This document shows, piece by piece, positions 26,516-36,012 of a stretch of 64,000 nt of DNA. The notes beneath the pieces are model-generated. The model saw nothing but the letters and a program-made list of their open reading frames with translations. It had not been told where the DNA came from and did no database searches. Each line of letters begins with the position of its first letter. Position 1 is the stretch's first letter. The DNA is taken from assembly GCA_965214055.1 (NCBI GenBank), contig OZ243931.1, forward strand, positions 682,001 to 746,000, read 5' to 3'. The position numbers were made by a program, and so were the translations under genes. The DNA is from WTGA01 sp965214055. GTDB lineage: Bacteria > Pseudomonadota > Gammaproteobacteria > Arenicellales > Poriferihabitantaceae.

Positions 26516-26971
26516 CTACCGTCTGGTCAAGGATATCTGCCTGCCTGCCCAATCGGGTATTTCCGGCATTTTCGCCGCTGCAAGCCGGTCCTGAACCTCG
26601 TCGGGCATCGCAGTGGTCCGACCCTCCCGGGTGCTGTAGTGCAGTGCCATGAATTCGGCTGTGGCACAGAGCGTCCCATTCACCACCATCTGGTGCGCCA
26701 GCCAGATCCTCTTGGAATCGGAACCGAAAATCATGCTTTCGATCTGCATCACCGCCGGTTTCCTGACATCGTTCAAATAACGCAGGTGTGTTTCGACGGT
26801 ATAAATCGCACAACCCGTTTCTTCAAAATACGGGACCCCGATTTTGAAGTGATCCTGGAGTATCCAGGTCGTGTTGCTGAAAGGCACCAGGTAGTAGGCC
26901 TCATTCAAATGCCCATACGGGTCGAGCCACTCCTCTTTGATCTCTTCGGAATGAAATTTCATGATTCCCAT
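26516..26971 (-). CDS. Hot-dog fold acyl-CoA thioesterase
   Basis: A 151-residue 4HBT-type thioesterase. The motif WLDPYGHLNEAYYLVPFSN holds the Asp/Asn-His pocket of the family (in the consensus, D-xx-G-H-x-N). A GGAGAG ribosome site is placed correctly for the start at 26971. Proteins with this GH-x-NEAYY form are often encoded with carnitine or betaine catabolic genes, where they hydrolyse betainyl-CoA or similar short acyl-CoAs. It is the last gene of a three-gene unit with a CaiC-like ligase and an enoyl-CoA hydratase. Substrate unproven. Confidence 0.85.
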   Translation of the reverse strand: MGIMKFHSEEIKEEWLDPYGHLNEAYYLVPFSNTTWILQDHFKIGVPYFEETGCAIYTVETHLRYLNDVRKPAVMQIESMIFGSDSKRIWLAHQMVVNGTLCATAEFMALHYSTREGRTTAMPDEVQDRLAAAKMPEIPDWAGRQISLTRR

Positions 26972-26988
26972 TTGTTCTCTCCAGTTTA

Positions 26989-28602
26989 TTATCGCTTTAC
27001 TGTTATCCCCGCGGCAACGCGGTCCCAGGTGGTTTCCGTGATGCCCTGTTCACGCAGAACAAACTTCCGGATCTTTCCGGTGGGCGTTTTGGGCAGGGTG
27101 TCCACGATATCGATATAACGGGGCACCATGAAATAGGCCATCCGGGTTTCCAGGTAGCGGACCAGCTCTTCAGGCTCCACCCGTTCTCCATCTCCCGGGA
27201 CCACAACCGCCATGACCTCCTGTTCGGTTTCCCTGGAATCCACCGGGATCACCGCGCATTCCAGCACCGCCGGATGGGCATTGATTTCATTTTCCACTTC
27301 CATGGAGGAAATGTTTTCCCCCCGGCGCCGAATCGCATCCCGGATTCTGTCAATAAAATACAGGTTGCCTTCGCCGTCGCGCATCAGCATGTCCCCGGTG
27401 TGTATCCATTGATTGCGGAACAGGTTTACCGTCCACTCAGGATGGTTCCAGTACCCATTGGTGGTGATCCAGGGAATCCTGGTCCGAACCAACGCTTCCC
27501 CGGGGGTACCATCGGTGACTTCCCGGTCCATGGGATCAACGATCCGGACTTCATACCGGTCTTCAAGCACCCGGCCGCAACTCCGGTTGTCCGCAAGATC
27601 AAAACCGGACCGGGTCGGGCAGTTCATTTCGGTCCCGCCCCAGGTGGTGGAAACCCGGCAACCATACCTTTTCTTGAAGTCTTCGACTTCCGGAATCAGG
27701 GGAACCATCAACACCCGGTCAATGGTATTGTCGGGATCCTTGTCGGTACGGGGTTGTGCGTACAGAAAATTCGCCATCGCCCCCAGCAGGAAGGTACACG
27801 TAATCCGGTGGGTATTGATTTCCTCCCAGTAGCGCCCGGGACTGAACGCCGCCGTGATCACAGCGGTGGCTCCCGCGATACAACTGGCATACACCGTCGC
27901 AAACTGTCCGGCGATGTGAAACAACGGCAAATGTGCCCCATAGATGTCATTTTCCCCCAACTCGAGCATTTCGGTAACCCCCAGGGCATATTCATACGCA
28001 TGGGCATGGGTCATTGTCACCCCCTTGGACGGCCCGGTAGTCCCCGAGGTATACAATACCCCCATGAGGTCAGTATAGGCAGGCCCCGGGCCATCATATT
28101 CCGTTTCGGCATACAGGTCCGGATAGGAAAGGATTTCAAACTTCCGGGATAGGTCATCCCCCCCGCCCGGTCCGGCACCCCCGGCATCTGGATACACCAC
28201 CACCCGCCTCAACCGTTCCAGATCATCCTGGATACCCGCCAGCCGGGAGAGGAAACGCTGATCAATCAGGATCGTTTCCGCCAGAGAATCATTGATCAGG
28301 TAAGCCAGCAGGTTTCCGCGGTAATGGACATTGACCGGCACCTCGATCCCCCCGAACTTCGACAGGGCGCACCAGATCACGATGTAATCCGCGATGTCCG
28401 GCAGCATCACCAGCACGGTCTCCCCGGCCTGAATGCCAAGCCCGGTCAGGCCCCGGGCAAGCCGGGAGGACCGGGACCCGATTTCTGCATAGCTCCAGGA
28501 CTTCCCGGCCGTGACAATCCAGGGCTTGTGCGGGCAGTATGCAACCCGCCTGGCCAATACAGTCGCCAGGTCCTGTTCCGATCTTGGGTCAACCAGTGCC
28601 AC
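26989..28602 (-). CDS. Acyl-CoA ligase, AMP-forming (CaiC-like)
   Basis: A 537-residue member of the acyl-adenylate superfamily. The phosphate loop is LYTSGTTGPSKGVTMTH, A5 is STTWGGTEMN, the hinge region is GDMLMRDGEGNLYFIDRIRD, A8 RRRGENISSMEVE, and the catalytic Lys is in PKTPTGKIRKF. The architecture and the WGGTEM segment resemble crotonobetaine/carnitine-CoA ligase, but other small acids fit as well. It activates a carboxylate with ATP and CoA. It begins 3 nt after the enoyl-CoA hydratase stop and is followed by a thioesterase, giving a complete activate-hydrate-release module. Confidence 0.9.
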   Translation of the reverse strand: MALVDPRSEQDLATVLARRVAYCPHKPWIVTAGKSWSYAEIGSRSSRLARGLTGLGIQAGETVLVMLPDIADYIVIWCALSKFGGIEVPVNVHYRGNLLAYLINDSLAETILIDQRFLSRLAGIQDDLERLRRVVVYPDAGGAGPGGGDDLSRKFEILSYPDLYAETEYDGPGPAYTDLMGVLYTSGTTGPSKGVTMTHAHAYEYALGVTEMLELGENDIYGAHLPLFHIAGQFATVYASCIAGATAVITAAFSPGRYWEEINTHRITCTFLLGAMANFLYAQPRTDKDPDNTIDRVLMVPLIPEVEDFKKRYGCRVSTTWGGTEMNCPTRSGFDLADNRSCGRVLEDRYEVRIVDPMDREVTDGTPGEALVRTRIPWITTNGYWNHPEWTVNLFRNQWIHTGDMLMRDGEGNLYFIDRIRDAIRRRGENISSMEVENEINAHPAVLECAVIPVDSRETEQEVMAVVVPGDGERVEPEELVRYLETRMAYFMVPRYIDIVDTLPKTPTGKIRKFVLREQGITETTWDRVAAGITVKR

Positions 28603-28605
28603 GGT

Positions 28606-29412
28606 TTACCTGCCCTTGAACTGCGGTTTCCGTTTTTCCGAAAATGCCCGGATCGCCTCGCCATAGTCTTCGGAGTACACCAGGGTGGCAATGGTCTGTT
28701 TTTCCAGGTTCAATGCCGTTTCCAGATCCGCTTCCGGAGATTGGCTCACCATTCGTTTGTGATGGGTGGTGGCAAGAGGTGCCCGGGACATCACCATTCG
28801 CGCCATTTTCTCCGCCGCTTTCTCTTCCTCCCCCAACGGAACCAGCTTGTTGACAAGACCGATGCGCCAGGCTTCCTGTGCATCGATAAATTCCCCGGTC
28901 AACATCAATTCCCTGGCCTTGTTTAACCCAACGATCATCGGCAGCAATTTGCTGGCACCCCCGGTGACCGTCATGCCGGCATTGGTTTCGGGAAACCCGA
29001 AAACCGCATTGTCCGCCGCCACAATCATGTCTGCATCAATGGCGATTTCAAATCCCGCACCGACCGCATAACCCCGTACCGAGGCAATGACCACTTTTGG
29101 AGATTTTCGAATCACTCTCGGTATTTCCTGCAGGCTCTCCGTAATGTCTTCTATAATGTCGAGAACAGGATGGATCTCACCGTTCAGGATTCTGGGATAT
29201 TCCTCCAGGGCAACCTTCAGATCATCTCCTGCCGAAAAGGCATCCCCTACACTGGACAGGATGATCGCTTTCACCTTCCGGTCACCGGACGCTTCCTTTA
29301 ACACTTCAACCAGTCGACGGCATTCTGCTGCGTCGAAGGCATTCAGCCGTTCCGGCTTGTTAAAACGTATCCAGCCGATGTCATCGACCACTTCATACCG
29401 TAACTGAGCCAT
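28606..29412 (-). CDS. Enoyl-CoA hydratase/isomerase family protein
   Basis: A 268-residue crotonase-fold enzyme. The oxyanion hole is formed by SAGDD (first) and RGYAVGAGFE (second). Catalytic acid positions are occupied by Glu in AGFEIAIDAD and Glu in FGFPETNAG, so hydratase activity is likely. AGGAGAAA precedes the ATG at 29412 at good spacing, while a longer frame starting at 29433 would overlap that site. It is the first gene of the operon with the CaiC-like ligase and thioesterase. Likely reaction: addition of water to a short-chain 2-enoyl-CoA. Confidence 0.9.
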   Translation of the reverse strand: MAQLRYEVVDDIGWIRFNKPERLNAFDAAECRRLVEVLKEASGDRKVKAIILSSVGDAFSAGDDLKVALEEYPRILNGEIHPVLDIIEDITESLQEIPRVIRKSPKVVIASVRGYAVGAGFEIAIDADMIVAADNAVFGFPETNAGMTVTGGASKLLPMIVGLNKARELMLTGEFIDAQEAWRIGLVNKLVPLGEEEKAAEKMARMVMSRAPLATTHHKRMVSQSPEADLETALNLEKQTIATLVYSEDYGEAIRAFSEKRKPQFKGR

Positions 29413-29574
29413 GTCTTTCTCCTGCCGGGGCAAGCATTCAATAGACCCGAAATACTAAACCATGCCATGGTGCAATGGAAGTTACCGACATTCCTCCACA
29501 TTCCTCCCTGTTCACTCCCCCGTCAATCGCCTACACTACCATGGCCCTGCAGCAAAATATTCCATCTTTCCATC

Positions 29575-31008
29575 TTGAATCCAGACGAACTCATTTACCT
29601 CACTGCCAGCGAAGCCCGGTTGTTGTTCCAGTCCGGGGAATTGTCCCCGGTGGACCTGATGCAGGCCATAATCGAAAGAAGTGAAGCCGTGGAACCACAG
29701 ATCAACGCGTTCTGCGACCGGTATTTTGATGAAGCCATGTTCCGTGCCAGGAAGGCGGAAAAGCGGTACGCAACCCCATCGGTCCAACCCGGCCCACTGG
29801 AAGGGATTCCGGTTGCGGTCAAGGATGATACCGCGATCCAGGGCAGGCGCTCCTGTGCAGGTTCCCTGTTTCGACGGGACCATATCGACGGGCAGACCCA
29901 TCCCAGCGTGGAAAGACTGATCCACAGCGGTGCCATTGTCCACGCACGGACAACCTGCCCGGAATTCTGCTGGACATGGGTGACGGCCACCAGACTGAAT
30001 GGCATCACCCGGAATCCGTGGAACCCGTATTATTCGCCTGGGGGCTCATCCGGAGGGTCCGCTGCCGCCCTGGCAGCCGGTTCCACCATGCTCGCCACGG
30101 GAACCGACAGCGCGGGTTCGATTCGCCAGCCCGCCGCACTGTGCGGCATTGTGGGCTTCAAACCACCCCATGGCCGCAATCCACAAAGTCCGGATGTTTC
30201 GTTTGATGTCTACAACCATATCGGCCCGATGGCACGGTCCGTTCAGGACTGCCTGCTCATGCAAAATGTGATGGCCGGGCCACACCCCCTGGACCACCAT
30301 TGCGTGAGCCCGAAACTGCGGATTCCCGAAAATCCCGGGGAGGTTTCCGGGATGCGGATTGCGTATTCCGTGGATCTCGGGTGTTACACCGTGTCATCGG
30401 ATGTCCGCCGGGAAACACGGAAGGCGCTGGACCGGCTGGAGGCAGCCGGAGCACGCATCGAAGCCGTGGAGACTCCCTGGGCCGCCGATGCCATTGAGAT
30501 AAGTGGCCATTATGGCGATCATCTGTATTCCGATGATTTCGACGATGCCGTATCCCGCTACCCGGACCTGGTCTGTGAATACACCCCCTGGTTCGCCGGA
30601 CAACTCCGCAGGATTACCCGAAAGCAGGTTCACGATGCCCACCGCCTTGCCGGGGAAATCTGGCACCGGCATTTCGGCCCGTTACTGAATGAGTTTGACG
30701 TCTTTATCTGCCCGACTACCACTTCCAATAACCTGCCCGCGGACCTTCTCCCCTGGGAATCGGTCACGGTGAATGGCCGGAAACTGTCTCCCGATAAAAC
30801 CGCCCTCACCATTTTGTTCAACCTGTACAGCCGTTGTCCGGTCCTGTCCGTACCTGCCGGTTTTACCCGTACCGGAATGCCGGTGGGCATTCAGATCGTC
30901 GGGGGTCCCTACGATGATGTCCCGGTCTTCCGTGTCGGCAGTGCCCTGGAACGGTCCGCCAACTGGTTTCAATCCAAAAATGACCTGCCGGACTTCAAAT
31001 CCCGGTAA
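29575..31008 (+). CDS. Amidase (amidase-signature family)
   Basis: About 477 residues. The Ser-cisSer-Lys triad is recognisable: Lys in IPVAVKDD, the cis-Ser in YSPGGSSGGSAAALAAG and the nucleophile Ser in GTDSAGSIRQPAALCG. The enzyme hydrolyses an amide to a carboxylate and ammonia. The start is uncertain; TTG 29575 just before NPDELIYLTASEARLL matches the usual N-terminus, whereas ATG 29467 adds 36 residues of Pro-rich sequence unlike the family. It is divergent from the hydratase operon and is followed in the same direction by an aldehyde dehydrogenase and an alpha/beta hydrolase, suggesting a ring-opening or amide catabolic pathway. Confidence 0.88.
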   Translation: MNPDELIYLTASEARLLFQSGELSPVDLMQAIIERSEAVEPQINAFCDRYFDEAMFRARKAEKRYATPSVQPGPLEGIPVAVKDDTAIQGRRSCAGSLFRRDHIDGQTHPSVERLIHSGAIVHARTTCPEFCWTWVTATRLNGITRNPWNPYYSPGGSSGGSAAALAAGSTMLATGTDSAGSIRQPAALCGIVGFKPPHGRNPQSPDVSFDVYNHIGPMARSVQDCLLMQNVMAGPHPLDHHCVSPKLRIPENPGEVSGMRIAYSVDLGCYTVSSDVRRETRKALDRLEAAGARIEAVETPWAADAIEISGHYGDHLYSDDFDDAVSRYPDLVCEYTPWFAGQLRRITRKQVHDAHRLAGEIWHRHFGPLLNEFDVFICPTTTSNNLPADLLPWESVTVNGRKLSPDKTALTILFNLYSRCPVLSVPAGFTRTGMPVGIQIVGGPYDDVPVFRVGSALERSANWFQSKNDLPDFKSR

Positions 31009-31076
31009 AATACCCCGGGACCCGCCTGCTTTGGTCCGACCCCATCGATTACTCCTATGAAAAACGCCACCCAGCC

Positions 31077-32597
31077 ATGAAACCAGCCACGGAACTGCTC
31101 CACCATGCCCGGGGGGAGGGGTATGGACTGTATATCAACGGGCACTATTCGTCTCCCACTCCCCGTAAAACCATTTCCAGCCTGAACCCCTGTAACGGTG
31201 AACCCTGGTATGTGCTCACCGATGCCCGGGAAATGGACATCGGGGAAGCGGTGGGGGCAGCGCGCAATGCATTGAACCACCGGTCCTGGTCGGGAATCAC
31301 GCAAACCGCACGGGGGGCCCTGCTTCGCCGGCTTGGCGACCTTATTGCCGCTCACGGCAACCGCCTTGCGGAAATTGAAACCCGCGACAACGGCAAGCTC
31401 ATCCGGGAAATGCGGGCACAAATGGCCAGCCTCCCCCAGACCTATTATTACTATGCCGGAATGGCGGACAAGATAACCGGGGAAACCATCCCGGTGAACA
31501 AACGCGATGTATTTAATTTCACGCTCCGGGAACCCATCGGTGTGGTGGGAATCATCGTTCCCTGGAACTCCCCGCTGTATCTGCTGTCCAGCGCATTGGC
31601 GCCCTGCCTGGCGGTTGGCAATACGGTGGTGGTAAAACCCGCAGAAAACACATCCGCCTCGACCCTGGAGTTTGCCGACCTCATCGCCCAGGCAGGATTT
31701 CCTCCGGGGGTCTTCAACGTCATTACCGGACTGGGAGAAACCGCCGGGGAGGCGTTGGCCCGCCACCCCGGGGTGGACAAGATTGCGTTCACGGGAGGGA
31801 CGGCCACCGGCCGCCGGGTAGCCGCCAATGCGGCACGGAATCTGGTTTCCTGTACGCTGGAGCTGGGCGGGAAATCCCCGAATGTTGTCTTTGAGGATGC
31901 CGACCCCGAGCAGGCTGCCAATGGCATCGTTGCCGGGGCGTTTGCCGCGGGAGGCCAAACCTGTATCGCCGGCTCGCGTTGTTTCCTGCAGGAAACCATT
32001 TATGACCAGGTTCTGGAAAAACTGGAGGACAAGGCAGGCCGTATCCTCATTGGTGACCCCATGGAACCGGACACCCAGCTCGGCCCGCTCTCCCTGAAAT
32101 CCCAGCTTGAGAAAGTGAGGGGGTATGTCGCCATCGGGCTTGGCGAGGGCGGCACACTCCGGGCAGGGGGGAAATCGCCCAACAACCCGCCCCTGGCCAA
32201 CGGGTATTATTTCGAGCCCACCATATTCACCGACATCCGAAACGACATGCGTATTGCCCGGGAAGAAATATTCGGGCCGGTGGTCGCGGTTATGCCGTTT
32301 TCCGGGGAAAGGGACCTGATCGAAAAAGCCAACGATTCCATCTATGGTCTGGCTGCCGGGGTCTGGACCCGGGACATTGATCGAGCCTTTCGGTTCGCGC
32401 GCCATGTGGATGCGGGGACCGTCTGGGTAAACACCTATCGAAGTGCCTCATTCATGTCGCCGTTCGGGGGGTTTAAACAAAGCGGGTACGGAAAGCACAA
32501 CGGCTACGAGGGGGTTCGCGAGTATTCACGGCTGAAAAACGTGGTGATCGACTACTCGGGTTCGACACAGGACCCCTTCGTGATGAAACTCGAATAA
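31077..32597 (+). CDS. NAD(P)-dependent aldehyde dehydrogenase
   Basis: A 506-residue ALDH. Signature parts: VVGIIVPWNSPLYLLSSALA for coenzyme binding, the catalytic Glu in LELGGKSPN, the catalytic Cys in GQTCIAGSRCF, and EEIFGPVVAVMPF. Only 68 bp separate it from the amidase gene. The overall form resembles betaine-aldehyde or lactol/semialdehyde dehydrogenases; it could also serve the hydroxyproline pathway, which lacks a semialdehyde dehydrogenase in its own operon (inference). Confidence 0.93.
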   Translation: MKPATELLHHARGEGYGLYINGHYSSPTPRKTISSLNPCNGEPWYVLTDAREMDIGEAVGAARNALNHRSWSGITQTARGALLRRLGDLIAAHGNRLAEIETRDNGKLIREMRAQMASLPQTYYYYAGMADKITGETIPVNKRDVFNFTLREPIGVVGIIVPWNSPLYLLSSALAPCLAVGNTVVVKPAENTSASTLEFADLIAQAGFPPGVFNVITGLGETAGEALARHPGVDKIAFTGGTATGRRVAANAARNLVSCTLELGGKSPNVVFEDADPEQAANGIVAGAFAAGGQTCIAGSRCFLQETIYDQVLEKLEDKAGRILIGDPMEPDTQLGPLSLKSQLEKVRGYVAIGLGEGGTLRAGGKSPNNPPLANGYYFEPTIFTDIRNDMRIAREEIFGPVVAVMPFSGERDLIEKANDSIYGLAAGVWTRDIDRAFRFARHVDAGTVWVNTYRSASFMSPFGGFKQSGYGKHNGYEGVREYSRLKNVVIDYSGSTQDPFVMKLE

Positions 32598-32757
32598 CCG
32601 CCGGTGAGATGGTCAAAAATCCGGGAAGACACCCCCAGGCCGACCGAAGCCCATTGCAAAATGGCGGGGGCTCGGGCCCCGATGACCGGCCTGGCCAACG
32701 CTCATTCCAGCCGGCTGCAGCAAAAACCATGACGCATTTTCAGCCGTCCCCGTCCTC

Positions 32758-33510
32758 ATGATCCCCCATGCGGTGGTTTCCGGTTCCGGCGGGAATCTGA
32801 TCCTGGTTCACGGGGTGGGCGGAAACCTGGGGCACTGGGACCCCATCGTACCCGCCCTGGGAGACAGGTTTCGTGTGATCCGGTACGACCTGCGCGGCCA
32901 CGGCAGCAGTGAAAACCCGGGAGGGCCCTGGACGCTGGATGATTTCGTGGAGGACCTCGCAGAGCTGACCGATCATTTTTCCATTGAACAGACCGCCCTG
33001 GTCGGATTTTCACTCGGGGGCCTGGTTTCCCAGGGCTTTACCCTGAAATACCCTGAAATGGTGGAACGTCTTGTCCTGCTCAGCACGGTTGCCGGGCGCA
33101 CGGAACCGGAACGCGGGAAAGTGAATGAGCGGGTTGCCAATCTTGAGGCCGGCGATCTGCAGATCAATCTTCGTCTCGCGGTGGGACGCTGGTTCTCCCC
33201 GGAATTCCGGCAGCGACATCCCGACCGGGTACAACACCGCCTGAACGAATTGCAGGACATGAATCCCGAGGGCTATTTGAATGCATACCGCGTATTTGCC
33301 CAGGGGGACCTCGGCGAACAGCTCCATGCAATCTCCTGCCCCACCTTGATTGTGACGGGGGAAAAAGACCCGGGGTCCACCGTCCGGATGGCTGAATTCA
33401 TGCACACTCAAATCAACCATTCCCGGCTCAAAATCCTGCCGGGTCTGCGACACAGCCTGTTGCGGGAGGCTCCGGAATCCGTCGCCGCTGAATTGGCCGG
33501 GTTTCTTTGA
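32758..33510 (+). CDS. Alpha/beta hydrolase (enol-lactonase/esterase-like)
   Basis: A 250-residue alpha/beta hydrolase. The oxyanion region is LVHGVGGNLGHW, the nucleophile elbow GFSLGGLVSQG, the acid is probably Asp in VTGEKDPGS, and the His is in GLRHSLLREAPE. It resembles 3-oxoadipate enol-lactonase and similar small esterases. It follows the amidase and aldehyde dehydrogenase genes after 160 bp and may belong to the same pathway. Substrate not determinable. Confidence 0.87.
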   Translation: MIPHAVVSGSGGNLILVHGVGGNLGHWDPIVPALGDRFRVIRYDLRGHGSSENPGGPWTLDDFVEDLAELTDHFSIEQTALVGFSLGGLVSQGFTLKYPEMVERLVLLSTVAGRTEPERGKVNERVANLEAGDLQINLRLAVGRWFSPEFRQRHPDRVQHRLNELQDMNPEGYLNAYRVFAQGDLGEQLHAISCPTLIVTGEKDPGSTVRMAEFMHTQINHSRLKILPGLRHSLLREAPESVAAELAGFL

Positions 33511-33602
33511 TTCCTCCGGGCCTGCACGGGTTCATTGATTCGCCAATTTTTTTTGCGTTTGGTATGATGCGCTGTATTGTCAACATGACAGAGGATACGG
33601 GT

Positions 33603-34031
33603 ATGAGCAAAATTTCACAGATTCTGGATGAAAGACCGGGGGACGTATGGAGCGTCCGGTCTGATCAGTCAGTACTGGATGCCATCAAACTGATGGCAGA
33701 AAAAGGCATTGGGGCATTGCTGGTCATTGACGACAGCCGGTTGTCGGGAATACTGAGCGAACGGGACTACACCCGCAAGGTCATCCTTGCAAACCGCTCG
33801 TCAAGAGATACGCCTGTCAGCGAAATCATGACCCGGGAGGTCAAAACCATCACCCGGGAAAACAATGTTGCAGAATGCATGACCCTGATGACCGACAACG
33901 ATTTTCGTCACTTGCCGGTTGTGGACGAAAACCGGGTGGTTGGCATGATATCCATCGGTGACCTGGTGAAAGTGGTCATCAAGGAACAGCAGTTCACCAT
34001 CGATCAGCTTGAACAATATATTGCCGGGTAG
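33603..34031 (+). CDS. CBS-domain pair protein
   Basis: A 142-residue protein made of two CBS domains (about residues 8-65 and 72-135) and nothing else. Typical segments are IKLMAEKGIGALLVIDD with LSGILSERDYTRKV, and MTLMTDNDFRHLPVVDENRVVGMISIGDLVK. Such proteins bind adenine nucleotides and act as stand-alone energy sensors. The start at 33603 has GAGGA 8 nt upstream; the longer frame is unlikely. The stretch between 33511 and 33602 should hold its promoter. Confidence 0.92.
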   Translation: MSKISQILDERPGDVWSVRSDQSVLDAIKLMAEKGIGALLVIDDSRLSGILSERDYTRKVILANRSSRDTPVSEIMTREVKTITRENNVAECMTLMTDNDFRHLPVVDENRVVGMISIGDLVKVVIKEQQFTIDQLEQYIAG

Positions 34032-34153
34032 AGATCACCGGGCTCCCGGGACGCCTGTCCACTGATTCCCCTGTCCAGCGGGCCCGATACCCGAAACGTC
34101 ACCGGAACCGGAAACATCCGCCTCACTCCGGTTCCAATCCCCCGCCGGTCCTG

Positions 34154-35425
34154 TCAGGGTATTGACCGTGTGAATTCAGGATAGGCATCAATCCCGCAGT
34201 CAACGATGTCCATCCCCATGTACTCGTCTTCCTGGCTGACACGAATGCCGATAACGGCCTTGAGCAGATACCAGACGATACTTCCGGCACCGAAAACCCA
34301 GGCAAAAATCGTCACCGCTCCGGCGCATTGACCAATAAATGTGGCCGATTCATTGGTTATCGGGACCAGCAATAATCCAAGGAGTCCACAGGTGCCATGA
34401 ACAGAAATTGCTCCCACGGGATCGTCTATCCTGACCCGGTCCAGGAAACGCACACTGTAGACAACCAGAACCCCCCCGATACCACCAAACAAGGTTGCCA
34501 GCAAGGGGGTCGGCGTCAGTGGTTCGGCAGTAATGGTCACCAGTCCCGCCAAAGCCCCGTTCAGCAGCATGGTCAGGTCTGCCTTGCCATACAGTAACTT
34601 GGCAACAATCAAGGCCGCTACCGCACCGCCGGCTGCCGCCGAATTGGTGTTCACAAAGACCAGGGCCACCGCATGGGCATTCGCGATATCACCCATCTTC
34701 AGGACGGAACCGCCATTAAAACCAAACCATCCCATCCACAGAATAAATGTTCCCACCGTGGCCAGTGGCATATTGGCTCCAGGCATCGCCCGGACATTGC
34801 CCTGGCTATCGTATTTGCCATTTCTTGAACCCAGGAACATCACCCCGGACAAGGCCGCCGTTGCACCGGCCATGTGCACAATTCCCGACCCGGCGAAATC
34901 CCTGAAACCCAGATCAGCCAGTGAAAACATCCCAAAAACATCGGCACCGCCCCATGTCCAGCTGCCTTGCAGGGGGTAGATGAACCCGGTCATCACAACC
35001 GCAAAAATCAGGAACGCCCAGAGCTTCATCCGTTCCGCTACCGCCCCGGAGACAATGGACATCGCGGTGGCCACAAATACCACCTGGAAGAAGAAGTCGG
35101 AGGCCCCTGAATACACTGACGCACCCTCAAACCCCCCTTCCCGGGTTGCAAAGTCAGCCAGGACACCCTCCACATCCACCTCCTGGATGCCGGACAAAAA
35201 CCAGGTCCCGTCATACATGATGAAATACCCGCAAATCATGTACATGATGCAGGATATGGCGTAAAGAGCCGCGTTCTTGGTCAGAATTTCCGTGGTGTTC
35301 TTGGACCGGACCAACCCGGCCTCCAGCATCGCAAAGCCCGCCGCCATCCACATCACCAGTGCACCGCAAACCAGAAAATAAAAGGTATCCATCGCATACT
35401 GCAGATGGAAAATGTGATCTTCCAT
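34154..35425 (-). CDS. amtB: Ammonium transporter
   Basis: A 423-residue Amt/MEP/Rh channel with about eleven helices. The pore His pair is present in GSGIVHMAGA and ISVHGTCGLLG, and the external recruitment Trp/Phe region is in LVCGALVMWMAAGFAMLEAG. The protein has no separate signal peptide. It imports NH4+/NH3, and the GlnK partner gene lies 15 nt upstream in the same operon, the standard arrangement for nitrogen-limited scavenging. Confidence 0.96.
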   Translation of the reverse strand: MEDHIFHLQYAMDTFYFLVCGALVMWMAAGFAMLEAGLVRSKNTTEILTKNAALYAISCIMYMICGYFIMYDGTWFLSGIQEVDVEGVLADFATREGGFEGASVYSGASDFFFQVVFVATAMSIVSGAVAERMKLWAFLIFAVVMTGFIYPLQGSWTWGGADVFGMFSLADLGFRDFAGSGIVHMAGATAALSGVMFLGSRNGKYDSQGNVRAMPGANMPLATVGTFILWMGWFGFNGGSVLKMGDIANAHAVALVFVNTNSAAAGGAVAALIVAKLLYGKADLTMLLNGALAGLVTITAEPLTPTPLLATLFGGIGGVLVVYSVRFLDRVRIDDPVGAISVHGTCGLLGLLLVPITNESATFIGQCAGAVTIFAWVFGAGSIVWYLLKAVIGIRVSQEDEYMGMDIVDCGIDAYPEFTRSIP

Positions 35426-35440
35426 TATCCTGTCCTCCGT

Positions 35441-35779
35441 TTAAATCGCATGCTTTCCGGTTTCACCGGTCCGGATCCGTATGACATGGTCAATGTCGTA
35501 GATAAAAACCTTTCCATCTCCAACCTTGCCGGTTTTTGATGCCGTGACAATCCCCTCTACAACATGATCCAGCACATCATTGTCCACCGCAACCTCGATC
35601 TTGACCTTGGGCAAAAAGTCCACTGCGTATTCAGCGCCCCGGTACAGTTCGGCATGACCTTTTTGCCGGCCAAACCCTTTCACTTCCGTCACCGTCATTC
35701 CCGACACGCCTATTTCCGAAAGCGCAGTCCGTACATCATCCAGCTTGAACGGCTTAATAATTGCTACCACTAGTTTCAT
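35441..35779 (-). CDS. glnK: Nitrogen regulatory protein P-II (GlnK)
   Basis: A 112-residue P-II protein. Tyr51, the uridylylation site, lies in ELYRGAEYAVDFLPK on the T-loop; the B-loop is TGKVGDGKVFI and the C-loop RIRTGETG. It binds ATP/ADP and 2-oxoglutarate and plugs the AmtB pore when nitrogen is plentiful. The start at 35779 has GAGGAG upstream; the longer frame to 35842 has no family match. No convincing sigma-54 promoter was found in the 230 bp upstream. Confidence 0.96.
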   Translation of the reverse strand: MKLVVAIIKPFKLDDVRTALSEIGVSGMTVTEVKGFGRQKGHAELYRGAEYAVDFLPKVKIEVAVDNDVLDHVVEGIVTASKTGKVGDGKVFIYDIDHVIRIRTGETGKHAI

Positions 35780-36012
35780 TTTTGACTCCTCTGAATTGAA
35801 TTTCTCCGGCGCACTGGATTCCGGGCAGGCCATCCCCTCCAACCCCCGTATTTTATCAAATACTCCATTGCGTTTTCACAATCCAATCCATTTGTTTTCC
35901 ATTGGGTCCCCGGCAATTTTACGGTGAGGACCACACGTGCCCGGGGAATCCTTCAATCCCCCCGGACCATTCCCCCTGCCAAGGGGCCCGTTTGCAGGTA
36001 CACTTCGGCTAC

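Noticed and set aside
29459..29471. 13-bp inverted repeat (ACCATG / CATGGT) between the hydratase and amidase genes
   Set aside because: Very short and made of common ATGG-type sequence; too weak to call an operator.
30969..32405. 478-residue minus-strand frame antisense to the aldehyde dehydrogenase
   Set aside because: No recognisable domain, and the plus strand carries complete ALDH motifs over the same bases.
35780..36012. Sigma-54 promoter expected upstream of glnK-amtB
   Set aside because: I searched for the GG-N10-GC pattern on the minus strand and found no convincing match, so none is reported.
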